Positions 48,084-58,035 of a stretch of 64,000 nucleotides of DNA are shown piece after piece. The stretch comes from Bacteroidales bacterium CF (GTDB lineage: Bacteria > Bacteroidota > Bacteroidia > Bacteroidales > UBA932). The position numbers and the translations under genes were made by a program. Each line of letters begins with the position of its first letter. The first letter of the stretch is position 1. The notes under the pieces are model-generated. The model was not told where the DNA came from. It made no database searches and saw only the letters and a list, made by a program, of their open reading frames with translations. The stretch covers positions 1,364,001 through 1,428,000 of the forward strand of contig CP006772.1 in the NCBI GenBank assembly GCA_000473305.1, given 5' to 3'.

Positions 48084-49951
48084 TTTTTCTTCTTTTGTTG
48101 CTGAAGCTGCTGTTGTTGCATCTTATAAGCTTCATCGAGCCTCTGCTGGAATTTTGATTTTTTCGCAGGGGCATTGGAAGCTGCTTTCTCTTTAAGCTTT
48201 GCGTATAACTTATCCTCATCAACGAAATACTTTCGTATTACCCATGTCTGAAGCATGGTGAGAAGGTTGGAGAGCATATAGTAATAACTCAGACCACTTG
48301 AGAAATTGTTACAAAGAACAAGCAGGAATACCGGCATGAAATAGAGGCTCATGAACTTCATACCTGCCATTTGAGGGCCGGTAGCCATCTGGTCGGCATT
48401 CATCTTAGAATAGAAGTACATAGAGATTGCCATTAGCAAGGCAAAAAGACTCACGTGATCTCCATATAGAGGAATACTGAAAGGTAAATTCAATATAGAG
48501 TCATAAGCACTTAAGTCATCTGCCCAAAGGAAGCCCTCCTGTCTCAGCTCAAATGAGGCCGGGAAGAATTTGAACATGGCAAATAGGATAGGCATCTGGA
48601 GCAACATCGGGAGACACCCGCCGAACATACTTACATCTGCCTTCTTGTATAGTGCCATCGTCTCCTGTTGCTTCTTCATGGCATCTTCGGACTTAGGGTA
48701 CTTCTCGTTTATCTTGTCAACCTCAGGTTTAAGCACACGCATCTTTGCAGATGACATGTATGACTTTATTGTAAGCGGTGATAGGACTATCTTAATCAGA
48801 ATGGTAAGAATCAGGATAATCAGACCATAATTGCTAATGAACTTGTTTAGAATATCAAATACCAGAATTACAATATATCTGTTTATCCAACCAATAAGCC
48901 ACCCTCCAAGCGGAACTATCTTTTCAAAACCCTGGTCATAAGATTTCAGAGTCTTGTAATGGTTAGGGCCGTAGTAGAATTGAAAAGGTATTGAAACCTC
49001 CTCTTCGACAGAATAGGGAACCTGCATGTTTGCCTCGCAATGCATCAGATTCTTATCCGGATCGGACTCTGGATATATATTATAACTCAGCAATCCGGTA
49101 TTGAAGTTGTTCCCTGAAACCATTATGGCCGAGAAGAACTGCTGCTGGAAAGCCACCCAGTTTATTTTTGTGCGGACATCCTTCTCAACGCTCTCTTTCC
49201 TCAGACCAAGACTTTCTACATCTTTTGAATTAGGGTATTTATACAACAATGAAGAGTAGTTCTTCTCATTGTCATAGCCTTTTTCAAGTCTCGGAACATC
49301 CAACACCCAGTGCAGGTCCATAGTTGTGACCTTTTTCTGGATATGCTCCTTCATTCCCACAAAGCGGATGTCAAGACCTACAAGATAACTGCCTTTGCTG
49401 AGAGAGTAGTTGTATTCAATGTATGAATCCTCATCAAAAGGCAACTTGTAGACTACCGATGTGTCTGTGGATTGAACCTTTTCGAACACAAAGCTGTCTG
49501 TTGCAATCTCCTGATTCGTAAAGAGTACCAATGAGAACTTGCTCGCCTTCTCCTTTATCAGATAAAGGGGGAGTGAGTCATAGGTATAGTAATTTTTTAT
49601 TTCAACCTTGTTAGGTTGAGCTCCTTTGTTTGTAAACTCTATCTTAATCTTATCATTTTCCAGTGTCAGGAACTCCTCCTGTGCCATACTGGCTTTAACC
49701 AATGACGTATCCTTATATATTGAATTTACGGCAGAAGAGTCTCCGCTGACGGTACTATCGGAAGCAGCAATCAGACTTGATGCAGAGTCGAGTGCCATCT
49801 GTTCCATGGCAGCCTTAGCCTGAACTCTGGCGACAGAGTCCATTTGAGTCTTCACCTTCTCCTGTTCACGATATATCTTTGAATTGTACCAACTGAACCC
49901 TATAAGTATGACACCTATAAGTACAAATCCAACGATGGAATTTTTCTTCAT
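48080..49951 (-). CDS. yidC: Membrane insertase YidC
   Basis: A 623-residue inner-membrane insertase. It has an N-terminal signal-anchor (SIVGFVLIGVILIGFSWYNS), a large periplasmic beta-sandwich domain (about residues 80-350), and the conserved five-helix core with LTIKSYMSSAKMRVLKPEVD and NNFSSGLSYYYMLSNLLTML. A Lys/Gln-rich tail (QQQQLQQQKKKK) follows and is expected to contact the ribosome. Length is typical of Gram-negative YidC with a P1 domain. Its start overlaps the DUF349 stop (TAATG). Confidence 0.96.
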   Translation of the reverse strand: MKKNSIVGFVLIGVILIGFSWYNSKIYREQEKVKTQMDSVARVQAKAAMEQMALDSASSLIAASDSTVSGDSSAVNSIYKDTSLVKASMAQEEFLTLENDKIKIEFTNKGAQPNKVEIKNYYTYDSLPLYLIKEKASKFSLVLFTNQEIATDSFVFEKVQSTDTSVVYKLPFDEDSYIEYNYSLSKGSYLVGLDIRFVGMKEHIQKKVTTMDLHWVLDVPRLEKGYDNEKNYSSLLYKYPNSKDVESLGLRKESVEKDVRTKINWVAFQQQFFSAIMVSGNNFNTGLLSYNIYPESDPDKNLMHCEANMQVPYSVEEEVSIPFQFYYGPNHYKTLKSYDQGFEKIVPLGGWLIGWINRYIVILVFDILNKFISNYGLIILILTILIKIVLSPLTIKSYMSSAKMRVLKPEVDKINEKYPKSEDAMKKQQETMALYKKADVSMFGGCLPMLLQMPILFAMFKFFPASFELRQEGFLWADDLSAYDSILNLPFSIPLYGDHVSLFALLMAISMYFYSKMNADQMATGPQMAGMKFMSLYFMPVFLLVLCNNFSSGLSYYYMLSNLLTMLQTWVIRKYFVDEDKLYAKLKEKAASNAPAKKSKFQQRLDEAYKMQQQQLQQQKKKK

Positions 49952-51786
49952 TATTGAGCGTCGTTTTGGTTATCTATTAATTTAATTTTCTCTTCGAGCT
50001 GTGAGAGTTCAAATTTTGCTGCAGAAATCTTCTTTTCAATATCCAGCAGAAGAGAATCGGCATTCTTGGATTTTGTAAAGAATCCCATATTATTTTCCCA
50101 AACGGCGATATCCTGTTCCATCTGCCTGTATTTCTGAATCAGCTTCTCTCTTTCGGCCCTTACGCCACCACCCTTTGAAGAGGTTGATACATCCTTGAGA
50201 TGTTTTTTGTACCTGTTTATTCTGTTCTCCTGCTCAGGATTTCTGATTTCACCGAATTTCTGCTCCATTGCATGCCTGTACGCTGCCTGAATCCTCTCCT
50301 TGTCCTTAATCGGAACAAAACCGATTTCGGCCCATCTTGTCTGGAAGTCTTTCAAAGCTTCACTGTTTTCCAATGGTCTTGAATCAAGTTTGTACTCGTT
50401 GATCTCCTGGATAAGTTCGAGTTTCTTTGCCAGATTCTGTTCAAAAGAATCATCTACAGAACTATAATGCTTTGACTTATTGTCGAAGAAGGTATCGCAG
50501 GCTGCCCTGAATCTTTTCCATACAATATCAGATTGTTTGCGTGCAACAGGACCTATCTCCTTCCACTTCTTCTGCAGGTTTATCAATTGATCGGTAGTCC
50601 TCTTCCAGTCCTCACTCTCTTTAAGAGCCTCTGCCTGTTCACAAAGAGCTATTTTTTTGTCATAATTCTCCTGCATGACATTCTTGAAATGCGAGTAATG
50701 CTCTCTCTTAGCATCATAGAATTTATCACAGGCTGCCCTGAAACGGTCGTATATTCTCTGGTTGTCCTTTTTAGAGGCAAAACCTATCCCCTTCCAGTCA
50801 TTCTGAATCTTCTCTATCTCCTTTGTAAGCGCATTCCAGTCTCTCTCACCATCCAATGCCACAATAGCCTCAACTTTTTCACAAAGTGCTGTCTTCTGCT
50901 CCAGATTCTCTTTCTGAGACTCTTTCTGTGTCTCAAAGAAATCCTGTTGCCTTTTATTGACATTTGATGTAGCCTTTTTAAACCTCTCCCATATCTCTTC
51001 CCTCATCTCTTTGTTGACAGGACCCAGATCTCTCCACTCCTCATGAAGTTTCTGTAGTTTTCTGAAGGCTTGAATAATATTCGGTTCATTAACAAGAGCT
51101 TCAGCCTTTTCACAAAGTTCTATTTTCATCTCAAGGTTCTTCTTGAGGTCAAGATCTCTGAGCTCATTATTAATCTTAACATAGTCGTAGAATTTCTCTA
51201 CAAGATATTGGTATGTATCCCATATATCCTTATTATTTGCCTGAGGCACCGGACCTATTGATTTCCATCTGTTCTGAAGTTCACGGAACGCTGGAAATGT
51301 CTGATGAAGATCCTCCTGTTTTTCAAGAAGACCTTTCAGTTCTTCAATAATGGCATTTTTCTTTGCAAGATTGTCCTCTTTCTGCTTTTCAATGGTCTGC
51401 AGGAAACTCCCCCTTAAGGATTTATATTGTGCATAAAGCTCCTTAAATCCTCTCTCAATCTCTGCAAAAGGATTGTGTGAAACAACTGTCTCCTGGAGTT
51501 CCTCCTCTGTGTTCTCCACATTCTCGGATGGGGCTATAAAACCTGCAGCAATTTTCTCTCTTTTGAGTGCTTTATAAAATGCAGCTTTTATACCTTCTGC
51601 AAGTTTATACATCTCATGTTGATCCCCTCGTTCAATCAATTCCTGAAAAATCTGCAAGATCTCTTTCAGACTTTTGTTTGAATGGTCTGGATACTCAGTT
51701 AAAGAGTCATTACTCAGCGTATTTTCAAGGATCTCACCTTCCTTGAATTGCTCCTCGGGAGCAGTCGGGATAATTTCTTGGTCCAT
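49951..51786 (-). CDS. DUF349 repeat protein
   Basis: A 611-residue cytoplasmic, highly charged, helical protein made of at least five DUF349 modules, each with a WKxIGPV-type core: RWKSIGPVPQANNKDIWDTY, EEWRDLGPVNKEMREEIWER, DWKGIGFASKKDNQRIYDRF, KWKEIGPVARKQSDIVWKRF, RWAEIGFVPIKDKERIQAAY. The N-terminus is acidic and the C-terminus is a coiled coil. The molecular role is unknown. It heads the yidC-yggS unit, with a minus-strand -7 box TATATTTG at 51817-51824. Confidence 0.93.
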   Translation of the reverse strand: MDQEIIPTAPEEQFKEGEILENTLSNDSLTEYPDHSNKSLKEILQIFQELIERGDQHEMYKLAEGIKAAFYKALKREKIAAGFIAPSENVENTEEELQETVVSHNPFAEIERGFKELYAQYKSLRGSFLQTIEKQKEDNLAKKNAIIEELKGLLEKQEDLHQTFPAFRELQNRWKSIGPVPQANNKDIWDTYQYLVEKFYDYVKINNELRDLDLKKNLEMKIELCEKAEALVNEPNIIQAFRKLQKLHEEWRDLGPVNKEMREEIWERFKKATSNVNKRQQDFFETQKESQKENLEQKTALCEKVEAIVALDGERDWNALTKEIEKIQNDWKGIGFASKKDNQRIYDRFRAACDKFYDAKREHYSHFKNVMQENYDKKIALCEQAEALKESEDWKRTTDQLINLQKKWKEIGPVARKQSDIVWKRFRAACDTFFDNKSKHYSSVDDSFEQNLAKKLELIQEINEYKLDSRPLENSEALKDFQTRWAEIGFVPIKDKERIQAAYRHAMEQKFGEIRNPEQENRINRYKKHLKDVSTSSKGGGVRAEREKLIQKYRQMEQDIAVWENNMGFFTKSKNADSLLLDIEKKISAAKFELSQLEEKIKLIDNQNDAQ

Positions 51787-51816
51787 TATTGCAAGGCTAA
51801 TATGTTAATAACTCGC

Positions 51817-51861
51817 AAATATAAAAAAAAATTTGCTAATGCCGTGATTTATCTAAATTTG
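51817..51861. promoter_or_regulatory. Overlapping divergent promoters (DUF349-yidC-yggS / trmD)
   Basis: Minus strand: TATATTTG at 51817-51824, about 30 nt before the DUF349 start. Plus strand: TTTG at about 51832-51835, then 18-19 bp, then TAAATTTG (51854-51861), which ends 4 nt before the trmD ATG at 51866. The two promoters occupy adjacent DNA, so polymerase bound at one may affect the other (inference). Confidence 0.65.
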
Positions 51862-51865
51862 CATC

Positions 51866-52546
51866 ATGATTAGATTTGACATATTAAGTGTGGTTCCGGA
51901 ATTGCTTGAGAGTCCGTTAAATCACTCCATTGTACGCAGAGCAAAAGAGAGTAATCTTGCCGAAATATACATACATGACCTCCGCGAATACGGGAAAGGC
52001 AAGTACAGGCAGGTAGATGACTACAGCTTCGGTGGGGATGCTGGTATGGTAATGATGATTGAGCCTGTATATAAGCTAATTACAAGGCTTAAAAGTGAGC
52101 GTGAATATGATGAAATCATATATATGAGTCCCGACGGAGAACTTCTGGATCAAAAAATTGCCAATCAGTTGTCGTGTCAGAAAAACATAATAATCCTCTG
52201 TGGCCATTATAAAGGTATTGACCATAGGATTAGGGAGCATCTGATTACAAGGGAAATTTCAATCGGCAACTATGTCCTGAGCGGCGGAGAGATTCCTGCT
52301 GCCGTCGTTTGTGACGCAGTCATCAGACTAATACCTGGAGCCATTTCAGACGAGACATCCGCATTGAGTGACTCGTTTCAGGACGACCTTCTGGCACCAC
52401 CTGCCTATACAAGACCAGCAGACTTCAATGGATGGAAAGTCCCTGATGTACTGTTATCAGGGAATCCTAAACTTATCAAAGAGTGGCAGGAAAACGAGGC
52501 TGTCGAACGTACAAGAAGACTCAGGCCGGAACTTCTGAAAGACTAG
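51866..52546 (+). CDS. trmD: tRNA (guanine37-N1)-methyltransferase
   Basis: A 226-residue SPOUT enzyme that methylates G37 of tRNAs to prevent frameshifting. The deep-knot SAM site appears in [21 protein letters not shown], and the N-terminal [29 protein letters not shown] and [12 protein letters not shown] blocks are family hallmarks. The C-terminal domain is present ([20 protein letters not shown]). The -7 promoter box is 4 nt upstream, so the mRNA is probably leaderless. It overlaps the polyferredoxin gene by 4 nt, convergent. Confidence 0.96.
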   Translation: MIRFDILSVVPELLESPLNHSIVRRAKESNLAEIYIHDLREYGKGKYRQVDDYSFGGDAGMVMMIEPVYKLITRLKSEREYDEIIYMSPDGELLDQKIANQLSCQKNIIILCGHYKGIDHRIREHLITREISIGNYVLSGGEIPAAVVCDAVIRLIPGAISDETSALSDSFQDDLLAPPAYTRPADFNGWKVPDVLLSGNPKLIKEWQENEAVERTRRLRPELLKD

Positions 52547-54060
52547 AATCCGAATTCGTCAACCTTAATATCTTTCTTCTCCTCCTTTGGTGCCTCCATT
52601 GCTACCAGGTGTGTCTCATTTCCATGAACAATCATGGCTTTAACAGGTTCTGCCGGACATATATACTCACAGGCTCCGCAACCGATACAAACATCTCTGT
52701 CCAGCTTAGGAATGTAAAGTCCTGTGTCCCTGTACGGAATCATTGTTATTGCATTTGTCGGGCAATGCTCGTCACAAGCGCCACAATCAGTACGATCCTT
52801 GTATACTATGCAATCTCTCAGGCTAAACTTTGCCTTACCTATCTGGGTCAGCTTCTTCTCTTCAAGTTTCAAAGGAATAAGAGCCCCGTTAGGACATACC
52901 TGAGAACATGTATTGCACTCATAAGCACAGAATTGATTCTTATATTCCAAAACCGGCATCATCAATCCTTCAATTCCGTATTCTAGTGTTGCAGGTTTGA
53001 TTATACTGTTGGGACATGCAGAGATACAAGCATGGCAAGTTGTACAGTGTGCCTTAAGATTCTCCAGACTTATTGCTCCCGGAGGCGCAATTGCACTCTT
53101 TTGAGGTTTAGAAGAAGCCAGAGGACCCAGTTTGGCAGCTCTTGCGGCAATTGCGCCTCCAAGCAATCCAAGTGCAATAAGAGCTCTTCTCCTGCCCTGC
53201 TGATCTGCAACTTTCCCAGATTTTCCGGTTTTATATGCAAATTCATATGATATAGCCCCCTTTTTACAACCTTGCATACAATCCAGACATGCAACGCATC
53301 TGCTGATATCAATCTTTTTATTCTTTACATCGATACACTGGCTCTTGCACTTTGTCACACACAGCATGCATTGATTACACTTGTCGTTTATAGAGGGTTT
53401 AAAAATTGCGAATTTGGAAATACCTCCGAGAATTGAACCCACAGGACATATTGTGTTGCAATAGAGCCTTCCCCTTAATGTACTGAATACTATCAGCGCA
53501 AAGAAGAAAAGTGTTGCCAGTAAAAACGCAGCCAGTGCAAACTCGAAATAACTTCTCACAAATATAGTCTCGGGAAAGTATGATGCCAGCAGATTGTTAA
53601 TCAACAACTCCCCTTTCCCGATAATCTGACTCGACACCCTTCCCCAGCTTGAATAAGGATCGATCAATGCAAGAGGCAATGTGAATCCTCCGATCAACGG
53701 AAGCATTACAACTGCAAGAATTGTATAGCGCAAAATATCATGTCCTGCAGCATATTTATAGCGGCGACTCTTCTTTGATTTAAATAAGAATGCTATTCTA
53801 GATACTATATCCTGAAATGTTCCCGCAGGGCAAAGCGTAGAACAATATACCCTGCCGAACATAAGAGTCAAAGCTGTTATAAGCAGGAAAAAAACTGCAG
53901 AGCCGGTGAAGAGTCCAAGCAAAGATGGTACAAACTGGAATTTCAGAATCTGCGGGAAGATGGCTGACCACCCGTTTGAAAAATAAAGAAAGTTCAATGT
54001 CACCAGTATGAATATGAGCAGTGACAGAGTGACCCGGGTCCATTTAAGTGTCTTATACAT
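52543..54060 (-). CDS. NapH-NapG-like fused polyferredoxin
   Basis: A 505-residue iron-sulfur membrane protein. The N-terminal half is NapH/CcoG-like: about five helices, with paired cysteine motifs [10 protein letters not shown] (about residue 73) and YCNTICPVG (about 200), then two 4Fe-4S motifs ([22 protein letters not shown]). A twin-arginine-like hydrophobic stretch [18 protein letters not shown] (about 288-305) precedes a NapG-like ferredoxin part with four more motifs ([46 protein letters not shown]). The internal Tat-like segment suggests a fusion of two ancestral genes. It probably moves electrons from quinol to a periplasmic partner. It follows the DUF362 gene with a 2-nt gap. Confidence 0.88.
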   Translation of the reverse strand: MYKTLKWTRVTLSLLIFILVTLNFLYFSNGWSAIFPQILKFQFVPSLLGLFTGSAVFFLLITALTLMFGRVYCSTLCPAGTFQDIVSRIAFLFKSKKSRRYKYAAGHDILRYTILAVVMLPLIGGFTLPLALIDPYSSWGRVSSQIIGKGELLINNLLASYFPETIFVRSYFEFALAAFLLATLFFFALIVFSTLRGRLYCNTICPVGSILGGISKFAIFKPSINDKCNQCMLCVTKCKSQCIDVKNKKIDISRCVACLDCMQGCKKGAISYEFAYKTGKSGKVADQQGRRRALIALGLLGGAIAARAAKLGPLASSKPQKSAIAPPGAISLENLKAHCTTCHACISACPNSIIKPATLEYGIEGLMMPVLEYKNQFCAYECNTCSQVCPNGALIPLKLEEKKLTQIGKAKFSLRDCIVYKDRTDCGACDEHCPTNAITMIPYRDTGLYIPKLDRDVCIGCGACEYICPAEPVKAMIVHGNETHLVAMEAPKEEKKDIKVDEFGF

Positions 54061-54062
54061 AA

Positions 54063-54992
54063 TTACATTTTAATACGTGCTACCTGTAATTTATCAAGAT
54101 TAGTAGTGCCGATTTTCATTTTTTCTCCCAATCCGATATGTCCGACGTCAGACAAATTCATCTGCTTGAACTGATTGAAAAATTTAAGAGCTGCAGTGTC
54201 AACAGCAACAATGTCTGTGGACATAAAGAGCGCCTTGGCAATCTGTACATCCTCCGGTCCCTTCCCTACAGGACCATTCTGTGTCATAATTCTGTACGCA
54301 TCCACAATATTGAGGACCGGCATCTTTGAGATTGTAGAACAGTCTGCTATACATTGTTGCAAATCATTGGCATGCCAGTATCTCCTGTCCCACACAATAC
54401 CCATAAAATTCTTCATGCTTATGGTCATTTTGGCTCCTCCGTGATTCTTGAGAATAGGGACGTTAATCCAAACATCACAATTGAGTATCTCCTCATGAAT
54501 TTTAGTCTCTTTCAATCTTATTCCGTCTGGTATGGTGACACTCTTGTAGTATTTCTCATCATGCCCGAACGCTATCCTTGCACCTGCTGTCTTTGCCGCT
54601 GATTCTATACCGCTGTTTTTGTAACATGCCATCCATGCATCGCAAGTGTGGTCAAAAACAACAACTTCAGATGCGCCTGCCTTCAGACAATCCTTAACAA
54701 TCGCAGCTACAAGCAATGGATTTGTATTTGCGGCCTCTTCTGGTTTTTTATTCCATCCGATGTTTGGCTTTACTACGACCTTCTGGCCTCTTTTTACAAA
54801 ACGGGACATTCCGCCCATTGCAGCAATAGCCTTTTCATACATGGCTTCCGGCTCTCCGCCCATCACAGCAACCAGGTCATTTTTAGCAATTGACGAGGTT
54901 GGTTCAGATGCATTTATAATTCCGGACTTTATTCCCAGGAATCCTAGCAGACTCCCTGTCGCAGCTAATTTGAGAAACCCTCTTCTTTCCAT
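54063..54992 (-). CDS. DUF362 protein with Tat-like signal
   Basis: A 309-residue DUF362-family protein. The N-terminus reads MERRGFLKLAATGSLLGFLG, a twin-arginine-type signal, so it should be exported or membrane-held. The domain blocks GQKVVVKPNIGWNKKPEEAA, then VINVPILKNHGGAKMTISMK-like (read as WINVPILKNHGGAKM) and KNFMGIVWDRRYWH are characteristic. The family function is not settled. Pairing with the polyferredoxin in one unit suggests a redox complex. Its start is followed by a gap of 67 bp to the divergent cyd cluster. Confidence 0.85.
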   Translation of the reverse strand: MERRGFLKLAATGSLLGFLGIKSGIINASEPTSSIAKNDLVAVMGGEPEAMYEKAIAAMGGMSRFVKRGQKVVVKPNIGWNKKPEEAANTNPLLVAAIVKDCLKAGASEVVVFDHTCDAWMACYKNSGIESAAKTAGARIAFGHDEKYYKSVTIPDGIRLKETKIHEEILNCDVWINVPILKNHGGAKMTISMKNFMGIVWDRRYWHANDLQQCIADCSTISKMPVLNIVDAYRIMTQNGPVGKGPEDVQIAKALFMSTDIVAVDTAALKFFNQFKQMNLSDVGHIGLGEKMKIGTTNLDKLQVARIKM

Positions 54993-55059
54993 TTTTTGAA
55001 TATTTGTTTACAAATATATGAAATAAATATTTTTTGTTATCTTTAAAAATAATTAACGT

Positions 55060-55275
55060 GTGTTTATTGTGCTGAAACGTATTTGGTTATTTTATTATGA
55101 AGGTTTTAAAAGTATGACCCTTGGGAAAACTTTATGGTTGATAATATTAATCAAATTGTTCATAATGTTCTTTATATTAAAGCTTTTCTTTTTCAAGGAT
55201 GATTTAAGAGTATATGAAAGTGAACAAGAGAAACAACAGCACATTATTCATGAGTTGACTTTACAAAAAAGGTAA
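55060..55275 (+). CDS. DUF4492 small membrane protein
   Basis: A 71-residue protein with one strong helix (TLWLIILIKLFIMFFILKLF) after a short basic N-terminus (RIWLFYYEGFKSMTLGKTLW), and a charged C-terminal tail. It matches DUF4492, a short family regularly found just upstream of cydA in Bacteroidetes and some Epsilonproteobacteria. The start is GTG at 55060 or GTG 9 nt later; I cannot separate them. Probably a small accessory subunit or assembly factor of cytochrome bd (inference). Confidence 0.82.
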   Translation: MFIVLKRIWLFYYEGFKSMTLGKTLWLIILIKLFIMFFILKLFFFKDDLRVYESEQEKQQHIIHELTLQKR

Positions 55276-55297
55276 AACTTAAACTTATATATATACT

Positions 55298-56875
55298 ATG
55301 TTTCTAACTACCCTGACAGATCTGTCAAGGCTCCAGTTCGCCCTAACAGCTATGTTCCACTGGATATTCGTCCCGCTGACGATAGGCCTTGGCTTTATTA
55401 TCGCAATAATGGAAACCTACTATGTTAGGAGCGGCAAGGATTTCTGGAAAAGAACAGCCAAATTCTGGATGAAGGTCTTTGCAGTAAATTTTGCAATTGG
55501 AATTGCGACCGGTATTATTCTTGAGTTTCAGTTCGGCACCAACTGGAGCAATTACGCCTGGTTTGTAGGTGACATATTCGGTGCCCCTCTTGCTATTGAA
55601 GGGATAGTTGCTTTTTTCATGGAGAGTACATTCTTCGCAATTATGTTCTTCGGATGGGACAAAGTAAGTAAAAACACTCACCTCACATCGACGTGGCTGG
55701 TAGCAATAGGGTCTGCCCTCTCAGCTTACTGGATCCTTGTTGCTAATGCATGGATGCAATATCCTGCCGGGATGGAATTCAACCCGGATACCGCCCGTAA
55801 TGAAATGGTTGATTTTTGGGCTGTTGCAACCTCTCCTGTTGCAGTTAACAAATTTTTCCACACAATATTAAACGCCTTTGTCCTCGGTGCAGTTGTTGTT
55901 GTGGGTATTTCCTCATGGTACCTGAAGAAGAAGAGAGAAGAGGAGTTCTCAAGAAAAAGTATAAAAATTGCTGCAATCTTCGGTCTTGTTTCTATCGTGC
56001 TTCTTATATATACAGGTGACGGCTCCGCATATCAGGTTGCTCAGAAACAACCGATGAAACTTGCTGCCATGGAGGGACTTTATGATGGACAAAATGGCAC
56101 TCCCCTTGTTGCAATAGGGATGCTGAACAACAAAAAATTCAAGGCTCTCAGGGACAATGACTCTCTCGGATTTGAACTGGAAAAGCCATACCTGTTTCAA
56201 ATATCAGTTCCAAAGGCTCTCTCATTCCTCGGATACAGGGACATAAACGCTTTTGTACCGGGTATTAACGATCTTATTAAAGGGGGATATAAATACAAGG
56301 ATAGTACGGGAAACTATGCAATTGCACAATCCCTGGAAGAGAAGATAATTAGTGGGCGAATTGCGATAAATGCCCTGGCATCATACAATAAGGCAATAAA
56401 GGCCGGAGATGACGAAGGGGCATCAACATCCAAAAAAGATCTGAGAGACAATTTTCATAATTTCGGGTACGGATACCTTAAAGAGTCAAAGGATATTGTA
56501 CCTAATGTACCGCTGGTATTCTACTCCTTCAGGATAATGGTAATACTCGGCGGTTATTTCCTGCTATTCTTTATCGTAACATTGTGGCTGGAGCAGAAGG
56601 AGAAAATCGGTCGTTGCAAATGGTATCAGATTATTGCTATTATTAGCATACCGCTTGTCTATATTTGTTCTCAGGCCGGATGGATTGTGGCAGAGGCCGG
56701 AAGGCAGCCATGGACAATTCAGGATCTTTTACCGGTTCAGGCATCTGTTTCCGGAGTCAGTTCTTCCGCTGTCCTTACAACAATAATTTTGTTCTTCATA
56801 CTTTTCTCTGTCTTGCTGGCAGCTGAATTAAGCATCTTATTCAAAGTCATACATAAAGGTCCTGCATCAAACTAA
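55298..56875 (+). CDS. cydA: Cytochrome bd ubiquinol oxidase subunit I
   Basis: A 525-residue subunit with three hemes that reduces O2 with menaquinol in microaerobic conditions. The N-terminal SRLQFALTAMFHWIFVPLT supplies the heme ligand His. The FAIGIATGIILEFQFGTNWS block is a hallmark. The Q-loop lies in the middle part, about residues 220-390, and the C-terminal blocks GWIVAEAGRQPWTIQDLLP and ASVSGVSSSAVLTT match. Membrane topology fits nine helices. It is followed by cydB, and DUF4492 precedes it. Confidence 0.97.
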   Translation: MFLTTLTDLSRLQFALTAMFHWIFVPLTIGLGFIIAIMETYYVRSGKDFWKRTAKFWMKVFAVNFAIGIATGIILEFQFGTNWSNYAWFVGDIFGAPLAIEGIVAFFMESTFFAIMFFGWDKVSKNTHLTSTWLVAIGSALSAYWILVANAWMQYPAGMEFNPDTARNEMVDFWAVATSPVAVNKFFHTILNAFVLGAVVVVGISSWYLKKKREEEFSRKSIKIAAIFGLVSIVLLIYTGDGSAYQVAQKQPMKLAAMEGLYDGQNGTPLVAIGMLNNKKFKALRDNDSLGFELEKPYLFQISVPKALSFLGYRDINAFVPGINDLIKGGYKYKDSTGNYAIAQSLEEKIISGRIAINALASYNKAIKAGDDEGASTSKKDLRDNFHNFGYGYLKESKDIVPNVPLVFYSFRIMVILGGYFLLFFIVTLWLEQKEKIGRCKWYQIIAIISIPLVYICSQAGWIVAEAGRQPWTIQDLLPVQASVSGVSSSAVLTTIILFFILFSVLLAAELSILFKVIHKGPASN

Positions 56876-56892
56876 TTTAAAAATTCACTATT

Positions 56893-58035
56893 ATGATCTA
56901 TTTTCTTCAGCATTACTGGTGGACAATCGTCTCTCTGTTAGGAGCCTTACTGGTGGCTTTGATGTTTGTACAGGGGGGGCAATCACTTTTACTTGGCACA
57001 GCTCGCAATAAAGAAGAAAAAATGCTATTGGTCAATGCTCTTGGACACAAATGGGAGTTGACATTCACCACACTAGTAACATTCGGGGGTGCAGTATTTG
57101 CATCTTTTCCACTCTATTATTCTACAAGCTTTGGAGGAGCATATTGGTTGTGGATTGTAATATTGTTCCTTTTTGTGATTCAGGCAGTATCTTATGAATA
57201 TAGAAGCAAAAAAGGTAATATACTTGGTTACAGGACTTATGAGATTTTTCTCTTTTTAAACGGAATGTTCGGTTCTATGCTAATCGGAGTTGCTGTCGGC
57301 ACCTTCTTTACCGGCGGCAGCTTTGTAATGGATAAAATGAGTATAACCGAGACATTCAAACCCACAATATCATATTGGACAAATAGTTGGCACGGGCTGG
57401 AGGCAATTGCCGTACCATTCAATTTGCTTATGGGTATCGTTGTTTTCCTGGCGGCCAGGACATTGGGCCTGTTATATGTGATAATGCAGATTGATTCTGA
57501 AACCCTGAAGGTAAAATGTAAGTCACAGGTGAAGGTTACGGGAGTCGCCTTTGTTATTTTGTTTGTAATACTTCTCGCAGCGTTATTTACCAGAACAGGA
57601 TATTCGGTAAATCCTGAATCGGGTTTCATTGCTCCGGTTCAGTACAAATATTTCCATAATATGGTAGATACAGTCTGGCCGGGCATTATGCTTCTTACTG
57701 GTACAGTATTGGTTTTATGGGGACTTGGAACAAACAATTTTTCAAGCGGAAAGAATAGTTTCTATATTACTGCCGGCGGCATAGTGCTGGCTGTATGGAG
57801 TATCCTGTTGTGTGCAGCATTTAACAACACAGCATACTTTGTCTCAAATTATGACATACAGGAGTCTCTTACACTATACAACAGCTCATCCAGTCTTTTC
57901 ACGCTCAAGGTAATGGCATATGTATCCCTTCTCATACCTGCGGTTGTGGTATATATAGCTTATGTATGGAGGGCTCTGACCAGAAAACAGATTAGCAGTG
58001 AGGATCTGAACTCTCAGGATTCACATAAGTATTGA
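56893..58035 (+). CDS. cydB: Cytochrome bd ubiquinol oxidase subunit II
   Basis: A 380-residue partner subunit with eight to nine helices and the family opening (HYWWTIVSLLGALLVALMFV), then QGGQSLL and NALGHKWELTFTTLVTFGGA. It starts 17 nt after cydA. Its last 44 nt overlap, in opposite orientation, the end of the 300-residue gene on the minus strand, so both 3' ends share coding sequence. Confidence 0.95.
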   Translation: MIYFLQHYWWTIVSLLGALLVALMFVQGGQSLLLGTARNKEEKMLLVNALGHKWELTFTTLVTFGGAVFASFPLYYSTSFGGAYWLWIVILFLFVIQAVSYEYRSKKGNILGYRTYEIFLFLNGMFGSMLIGVAVGTFFTGGSFVMDKMSITETFKPTISYWTNSWHGLEAIAVPFNLLMGIVVFLAARTLGLLYVIMQIDSETLKVKCKSQVKVTGVAFVILFVILLAALFTRTGYSVNPESGFIAPVQYKYFHNMVDTVWPGIMLLTGTVLVLWGLGTNNFSSGKNSFYITAGGIVLAVWSILLCAAFNNTAYFVSNYDIQESLTLYNSSSSLFTLKVMAYVSLLIPAVVVYIAYVWRALTRKQISSEDLNSQDSHKY

